Under the pieces are notes generated by a model, which saw only the letters and a program-made list of their open reading frames with translations, was not told the DNA's origin and did no database searches. Below, piece after piece: positions 42,141-47,626 of a stretch of DNA of 47,626 nt. Each line of letters opens with the position of its first letter. The stretch's first letter is position 1. The stretch lies in contig WOGZ01000260.1 of assembly GCA_009733775.1 (NCBI GenBank), positions 1 to 47,626 of the forward strand, in the 5' to 3' direction. Source of the DNA: Alectoria sarmentosa. Lineage: Eukaryota; Ascomycota; Lecanoromycetes; Lecanorales; Parmeliaceae. A program made the position numbers and the translations under genes.

Positions 42141-42611
42141 CCTCCTCTGCTTCATGCACTTCCTGTTTGCCTTCACGCCACTCAGTTCTCAATCCTGACT
42201 GGTGCTGCCTTAAACCGGCTGCAATACAAGGTTTCACTTTCAGTGTTGGAGCTCAACCCCAGCACAGTGCTGACTGCCATGCTTGCGCCTCCTCATTGTT
42301 ATGAAGCAGCAACACCAGTGTTTTGTCTCAACTATAAACTTATGCCTGCCACGTTTCTGCATGGAAGCAGCAACATAAGTACTGGTGTTCTGCCATGACC
42401 ATGAGCTTCTGCCTGCCTTGCTATTTTACTTGCTATTTCACTTGCTATTTCACCAATGCTATTGCAGGCATCCTTGGAAAGCTTCCTCAGGAGTCTCGGC
42501 TTTTGTGAGGTCACAATGCAGTCTCTGGATTGGTCAGATCTGACAACAGGGACTGTAAAGGGGACAGCACTCTCAGATATCATCACATTTTACTTTACAG
42601 CAGTTCGGTGA

Positions 42612-43550
42612 TTTGTTGAAGCAAGTGATGACATCCTGAGCTGACAGCAGCTTTGCAGTGTACCTTGTTAAGCGTGCTTCAATTACAGATGTATTTCTGG
42701 GTGGGCATGTCTGGACAGCTTACCGAGGACGCTTGGCCTGAGACATCTACACAAAATATTACAAGTACTTGTGTCTTGTGCTTGCACGCCAGCAGGATGT
42801 TTCCAATATTGGTGCTGTAGTATGTACATGCCTGAGTTCCTTGTGCATGCAGGGAACAATTGTGGACCATGCAACAATAAGGTACCAAGAACTGATAGAG
42901 TTCCTGATTAGTAAAGTATTAATAGTATGCACCTTGCAAGTGTGCAGCAGGTTTTGCTTTGGGTGTGGGTCAGTGCTGTTTGCTATGCTCTATACATGTA
43001 CATGTCTTGCTTTGTGATATCTAGACATAACATAGTTACAAGCAGGCTGGCTACCATAAAGCAATCCATATTAATCTCAATATTGTTCAAGCAGTGTAGC
43101 TGAGCAACAAGAAAAAGGACTCTATGTTCAATACGCAATTTGACATTAATGTTTGTACAAACAAAAGCAAGCACAGTGCAGGATTGTGTAAAGTCCTGGA
43201 TAATATCATCTATATGAGCCAACTCATATGAACGCACGTGTCTACAAGACCTTGAAGTTTCTGCTTTGTGTATAAGTAGTGCTGCATGCTGCAATAACTT
43301 ATCCATTATGACGGCTTTCAGAGGTTGCTTTAGCAGACTGGCAGGGGACTGCAATGAAAAGCACCACATAGTAAAAACAAGGTGACTCACAAGTCGTCAC
43401 GAAGGAAAGGAAAACAGCTGTTGATCACTCTTTGCATTCAATACAGCATGATCATCACACCAGTTCATGATCAACAACGAACTTACAATTGCAAAGTCCA
43501 AAGGTGTGCGGCCGTATGTCATAACCCAATTGGTGCATGCATGATTCACT
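42612..43550. other. Intergenic region of the algal-type segment
   Basis: Lies between the 3' ends of the methyltransferase (+) and LEA-like (-) genes. TGTAA, the usual green-algal polyadenylation signal, occurs on the minus strand at about 43,475-43,479, about 70 bases past the LEA-like stop codon. No further exon could be supported. Confidence 0.4.
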
Positions 43551-44195
43551 TTACACCTTCAAATACTCAGAAAAGGCTTCCCTCACAGCCTCACCAAACT
43601 TCTTGACAGCCTGGTCAACCAGTCCCCGCCTGATGTCATTTGACTCGCCCTGCACATCCTTGTGAAGTTGGAATGTGGTCTCTCCATCTTCAACTTTGCT
43701 CCAGATGACCTGAACAATGACTGTTGTTCCTGACATCATCAGCGCAGCTCCTGAAACAGGCTGCCCAGCATTCATTGTAATGGCACCACAGGCGACCACA
43801 CTGACCCCTGCTGCAACTTTAGCCATTGCTTCCGATTCCCCAACAATTTCAGTAACAAAATCCGTAATGTTGTCACCAGCCAACTTGAAGCTGTTTTCAG
43901 TAACAAAATCCGTAATGTTGTCACCAGCCAACTTGAAGCTGTCATCAATGATTTTCACGCCCTCCTTGGTCTTGTCACCGGCTTCCTTTGTCACATCTTT
44001 AGCCTGGTCTGCTGCATCCTTGAAGCCATCTTCAGCCTTATCTGCTGCATCCTTCAAGCCATTGCCTACTTCTGCTGCATCCTTGACACCATCGCCCACT
44101 TCTTCTGCTGCATCCTTGACACCCTCGCCTACTTCTTCTCCTGCATCCTTGCCACCATCCCCCATTTTCTTGGCTGCATCTTTGAGACCGCCCAT
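43551..44195 (-). CDS. Group-3 LEA-like stress protein with hydrophobic C-terminal domain
   Basis: Read from the ATG at 44195, 214 residues; the exon probably begins further upstream after a TTGCAG acceptor at about 44,210, so the true start may lie in an earlier exon. The N-terminal ~90 residues are 11-mer-like amphipathic repeats (EEVGEGVKDAAEEVGDGVK, DGFKDAADQAKDVTKEAGDK), the hallmark of group-3 late-embryogenesis-abundant proteins. These protect membranes and enzymes during drying or freezing in plants and green algae. Next comes a perfect 16-residue duplication (NSFKLAGDNITDFVTE). The second half is different: a Gly/Ala/Val-rich hydrophobic stretch (AKVAAGVSVVACGAITMN) and an end with KKFGEAVREAFSEYLKV. 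This could insert in or bind a membrane. LEA-type proteins suit a desiccation-tolerant lichen alga; that link is inference. Confidence 0.65.
   Translation of the reverse strand: MGGLKDAAKKMGDGGKDAGEEVGEGVKDAAEEVGDGVKDAAEVGNGLKDAADKAEDGFKDAADQAKDVTKEAGDKTKEGVKIIDDSFKLAGDNITDFVTENSFKLAGDNITDFVTEIVGESEAMAKVAAGVSVVACGAITMNAGQPVSGAALMMSGTTVIVQVIWSKVEDGETTFQLHKDVQGESNDIRRGLVDQAVKKFGEAVREAFSEYLKV
43847..43941 (-). repeat. Perfect 48-bp coding tandem duplication
   Basis: Identical 47-base copies at 43847-43893 and 43895-43941 (period 48) encode one extra 16-residue unit in frame. The absence of any difference implies a recent event or assembly duplication. Confidence 0.85.
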
Positions 44196-44259
44196 TGCTG
44201 CAAAGACCTGCAATGAAAGGCACGGTTCTGTCTCTAGCTGCACAACATAGCTGTGTTGG

Positions 44260-45700
44260 CGAAGACTTGCAGAGCTGCCTGACTTTGTAACAAGGGCATC
44301 TTGGAAATTGAGGGTCTTTGCAAGTCATCATGTTGTTAAGAACAGGTGCAGACATCAGTTACTGCATTTGTTTAATGGAGCAGGACCACAGAGGCATTGC
44401 ATGTTATGCAATGATATCGATATGCACAGCTTGTGGCTTTTGCAATACCCTGCATGCTGTGATATGTCCGGATGCACTGTCATTGCGCTGCATGTTGCAA
44501 GCAGTGCAAAGTCAGTGGCTTGAATGTAACCCTTTATGTGCAGTTCCAGAGCTGAATAACAGAATCCAGCTTTAGAGACAGGGCAGCCTAGCACAGCGTA
44601 TGAAGACAACTTTTACATTCTGCAATGTGATGTGTCAGCCATGCAGCGTTTTACCTGCTTGAAGAGTGTCAAGCTGATCTTTCAGTGCACAGCAGCTTCG
44701 CCCTCAAAGCTATTATAGCGGCAGGTCTCTTCTACAACACGACCCGATGATACAGGGCAGCGCGGTCGTGAATCTGCGCCAGTCAGTCCCTGCGTCACAC
44801 AACAATAATGTGTCAAGTGTTAAAAATATGGCAGTCGACTCCTTGAGGAGGTTGAGCGATCTGGATCTCGAGCTCGTCTTGCACTAGTTACAAAAACACG
44901 TCTCACCTGATGCTCCAGTGATTAATCCTACTGGAAGACAATAAATAATTAGAAGGGAACACTCAGGCGGGCCGCGAACGCAGAGGTATGATACTCGCAG
45001 CAGTTGCCTTGATGTAGAACCTTTGTTCCTTAGCAAAAGGTACACACAGGGCAGCGGGTCATTGACACGGAGCGCTGCAGCTCCGCGGCCCATCTCAAGC
45101 TCGCGTCAAAGCACAGGTGTCACAATAACCCAGCCGCGGCGGTGCGCTCGATGCTGGTCAACACTGTCTGTTTTGCAGGGAGGCGTGGAACTTGACTCCG
45201 CGCTCTTGACTCAGCTGAGCCTCGGACAAGGCATTACGATTCCCACAAGTTCCAGACCGTATGGTACAAAGCCAACACAATAGCCGTAGCATTGCACGCT
45301 CGGAGATTGATCAAGATCACTCAGTTCAAGACACTCTGGCTCGCTTCCTCTCGGTCAAGATCCCACAATCAGGTGCGACGCCGGTGTCCGCACCGCTGCG
45401 CCGTGTGTCTTTGTGTGTGAGTCAACGTTTTATTTAAGTATAGGCTTGTATCTTTAATTTACTCTAATTAGCTGTAAACCCAGCTTCAACAAAGTCTAGT
45501 CTCGCGCTTCCGCGTCTGGTATGTTTTGCGCAGATGCCTGCTTGCTTTCAACCATTGGTTGCATGACTCCTCGTTTGCCCCAGCAAAGTCGATGATGCGT
45601 CAACAGATCGGGCAGATCCGGTTCCTAGGCCCAGTTGCGTGCAACTTGCGGTATGAAGTTGACAACAAGTTCGCGTGCATGCAGAGACACCGCAGCTACC
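44260..45700. other. Unassigned algal-type region
   Basis: About 1.4 kb between the divergent LEA-like and kinase-like genes. One possible exon, about 45,179-45,259, follows TTTTGCAG and encodes GGVELDSALLTQLSLGQGIT, but neighbours to splice it with were not found. The section 44,750-45,420 is GC-richer with many CG steps and may be promoter sequence. Nothing else is supportable. Confidence 0.35.
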
Positions 45701-47505
45701 ATGGGATTATTAAACCTTGTTTTTGGAAGTCGCGGCACTGCTGATGATCTACCTAGCCACACTGCAGGACCTCACACTGACACGGTCGACCCCTCTATTG
45801 TCGAGGTCAACCACAAGGTATTTGTGCATGGCTACCAAAGTTGTCTGACCAGATGCAGAGCAACTTCGCCTGCCGTTGGCTGTGAGACTTGCTGGTCTTC
45901 ATCAGCGTGCAACTGTTGCAGCTTGTGCACCAGCTTGTGCTATGCAGCGCCCACTTTCATGCGTGCTTTGCAACCTCACCTTTGTTTTGTTGGAAAAAGT
46001 GTTCATGTGGTGCCACTTCCACTTGTTAAAAGTTTGCCTTTTCTGGGCTGTTCTGGCACCTAGACCTGAAGCACTTTGCAAATCCGTCCGCATATAAGCA
46101 ATGTGCTGGTGTGCAAAATTGATGCACTACTTGCAGGACACCAAAGGCAAAGCATCAGGCTCCTCCACTGTGCCTGTCACTGCAAACAGCACTCTAGCCA
46201 ACCATATCCACACTGCAGCTCGACAGCAGACATGCACTACAGTGAGTCTGCCGTTTGCATGCTGCTGTCTTGTCAAGTTGGACGTTAGCTGGGACACACC
46301 GTTATCATAGACCCTGATGACCCGTCAGCCCATGCTGTATGCAGATATGCTTCTTGTTTATATATATTTTTGTCATCACCAAGTAGTCATAGATGCATGC
46401 TTGCATGCAGGTCTCATCATGCAAGAACATCTGTGCTGTTGTGCAGCAGCATGGCAAGCACTTGTGCATCAACACTGCCCGTGTGCTGACTTCTCTGCAT
46501 CTGGCTCTGCATCATTCGTTGCATGCTCATCAGCCTTGCATCAACGAAGATTCTGTTGCAATCTGGAAACCTGTACTTTGCTTTGCATTCTTGCCTGGGC
46601 AACAGACGCATCCTGACATTGACGTGCTTCATGCAGGCCCTGCCATTGCACAGCACACATCCTCATGCAAGCCTGACATCACAATCTGACAAACCCAATG
46701 CAACCTTGAGATCTACCTCTAGGCGCTATTCCCCAGACTGGCTACTGAGTCATCAGCACCACAGACAGCAAGGAGAGTCTCCTTCTGCCCCTCAGGACTT
46801 GCGCGATTGTATTGGAGAGGACCTTTGGGCTCCTGGCTGGCAGAGCATACCCTTTCAGTCATCCTCATGTCACCCTGGCAGCTCCCAGGCTTCTCCTCTG
46901 CATCAGCCACCCCCCCACACCCCACATGGCGTCTCACCGGGTGGGGTGGCAGCCAGGCCTTCAGCGGGCATTGCCCACAGCGACAAGGGAAAGGGTGTGT
47001 TGTTCTTTCATGGACATATTCCGGGCAGCAATTCCAGGTGTTCAGCAGATGCTGGTGCAATGGGTCAGGAGGCAGCTTTGAGTCACAAACACAAGCTGGA
47101 AGACATGGCTTTGAACGAGCCCCTCCGATTTGTGGACAGAAACGGCACGGCCACTCCCTTCTTCAGGAAGGTGAGCTCCTTGCTGTGCATGTATATATAA
47201 TCACACATTTGATCTGCATAAAAATAACAATGGTTGTATAGAATATATAAGGATCCTTGCACAAGCCTGTACAGCAGAGGTCCTTGCTGTGCATGCAGAG
47301 AAATTTGCTGTATTGATATTTAAAATGTTTGCCGCAAGTGTGAATTTCAGCTATGAGCATGCTGGCTGAAGACACAGATGGTCTATGCAGGTCATCAAGA
47401 ATGCCATACACAGACTACAGGAGCTGCAAGCTGAGGACAAGGTGCATGGTCATCTCACCCCGGCAATGATCAAGGTGTCAGATCAAGGCCTTGTCATGGT
47501 GGAAG
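45701..47505 (+). CDS. Multi-exon protein with kinase-like segment, 3' end outside window
   Basis: Proposed exons are 45701-45817, 46137-46241, 46411-46572, 46637-47170 and 47391-47505. Every junction keeps the frame, and acceptors are all of the TGCAG type. The protein starts MGLLNLVFGSRGTADDLPSH, then is Ser/Thr/His-rich. Exon 3 has a Cys/His-containing helical part (KNICAVVQQHGKHLCINT). Exon 4 is disordered with Pro/Ser/His clusters and ends ALNEPLRFVDRNGTATPFFRK. Exon 5 reads VIKNAIHRLQEL, then KVHGHLTPAMIKVSDQGLVM. This matches the spacing of a protein-kinase catalytic loop, with HGHLTP where active kinases have HRDLKP, so the catalytic Asp would be replaced by His. A pseudokinase or diverged kinase is likely. 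The chain past 47505 could not be followed. Exon 3/4 boundaries are the least certain. Confidence 0.45.
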
Positions 47506-47626
47506 GTACGCGTGTGATGACATATGTGCGCCTTTGCAAGTACACTGGATCTGCCTGTTGGTTTCCAGCTCGCTGACATTCTCATTGAATCATCAGGACT
47601 TCTCCTGTGCGAGGCTTAGATGCAAC
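47506..47626 (+). other. Partial intron and window end of the kinase-like gene
   Basis: Begins with donor GTACGC. Candidate acceptors (TTTCCAG near 47,570 and ATCAG near 47,597) both lead to early stops in the expected phase, so the next exon is unresolved or beyond the window. Confidence 0.3.

Larger units (their letters stand above)
41340..42611 (+). pseudogene. 3' half of a class I SAM-dependent methyltransferase gene (5' end missing)
   Basis: Two exons are visible: 41340-41545 and 42468-42611, joined in phase across a 922-bp intron. Exon A encodes DTADFVWAGSVLHCMPEE and then AYQLLKPGGFLYGMTAG. This is the post-I/motif II-III region of class I methyltransferases, with the typical LLKPGG turn. 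It continues to WTYSTDGTLTGFLYSP. Exon B continues ASLESFLRSLGFCEVTMQ and ends at TGA 42609-42611. The N-terminal half with the glycine-rich AdoMet-binding motif is absent. Upstream there is only the exon-derived array and then microsatellite and fungal DNA. The substrate is unknown. The exon/intron style (TGCAG acceptors, repeat-filled intron) is unlike the fungal genes to the left. It may be an intact algal gene cut by a contig join rather than a true pseudogene. Confidence 0.6.

Noticed and set aside
41874..42398. ORFs over the CACCTT repeat on both strands
   Set aside because: Repeat-driven Pro/Ser, Thr/Phe or Glu/Gly runs. The stretch lies inside the methyltransferase intron.

Overview
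The window looks like two genomes joined in one contig. Positions 1 to about 40,400 are from a filamentous ascomycete (Pezizomycotina). They have compact genes with short GT-AG introns (about 45-195 bp), typical fungal housekeeping proteins, and an AT-rich block carrying the mark of repeat-induced point mutation (RIP). From about 40,700 to the end the style changes: long introns full of satellite repeats, TGCAG acceptors, a group-3 LEA-like protein, a plant/algal-looking methyltransferase and a kinase-like gene. This half resembles a green alga. A lichen (fungus plus trebouxiophyte-type photobiont) would explain both halves; that is an inference. The change falls around a (ATTATC)n microsatellite and a gene missing its 5' half, so an assembly chimera is the simplest reading and horizontal transfer the less likely one.

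Region by region. (1) 1-7,440: AT-rich, essentially gene-free, RIP-decayed repeat DNA. It holds a less mutated LTR-retrotransposon remnant with a gag zinc-knuckle fragment (172-1,215, minus strand), a heavily mutated second copy of its LTR (6,314-6,489), tandem repeats and a hairpin MITE-like element. (2) 7,441-40,400: gene-rich fungal DNA. In order: M1 zinc aminopeptidase (+), Ypt1/Rab1 GTPase (+), EDC4/Ge-1-like decapping scaffold (+), complex I NDUFA8-type subunit (-), Nup57/Nup54 nucleoporin (+), small secreted hypothetical (-), Tom5 (-), coiled-coil hypothetical (+), conserved fungal hypothetical (-), membrane-anchored histidine acid phosphatase (+), a 1,489-residue chromodomain plus Myb-like protein (-), and a 1,011-residue nuclear coiled-coil protein (-). 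(3) 40,400-47,626: microsatellites, an array of decayed copies of one methyltransferase exon, the 3' half of that methyltransferase gene, an LEA-like gene (-), and a multi-exon kinase-like gene (+) running off the end.

The fungal genes do not form one pathway. They are unrelated housekeeping functions: vesicle traffic, mRNA decay, nuclear pore, mitochondrial import and respiration, and chromatin. Exon models were read by eye. For the fungal multi-exon genes they were checked by exact reading-frame closure across all exons, so protein lengths below follow from those sums. No database search was possible; family names rest on recognised motifs and architecture.
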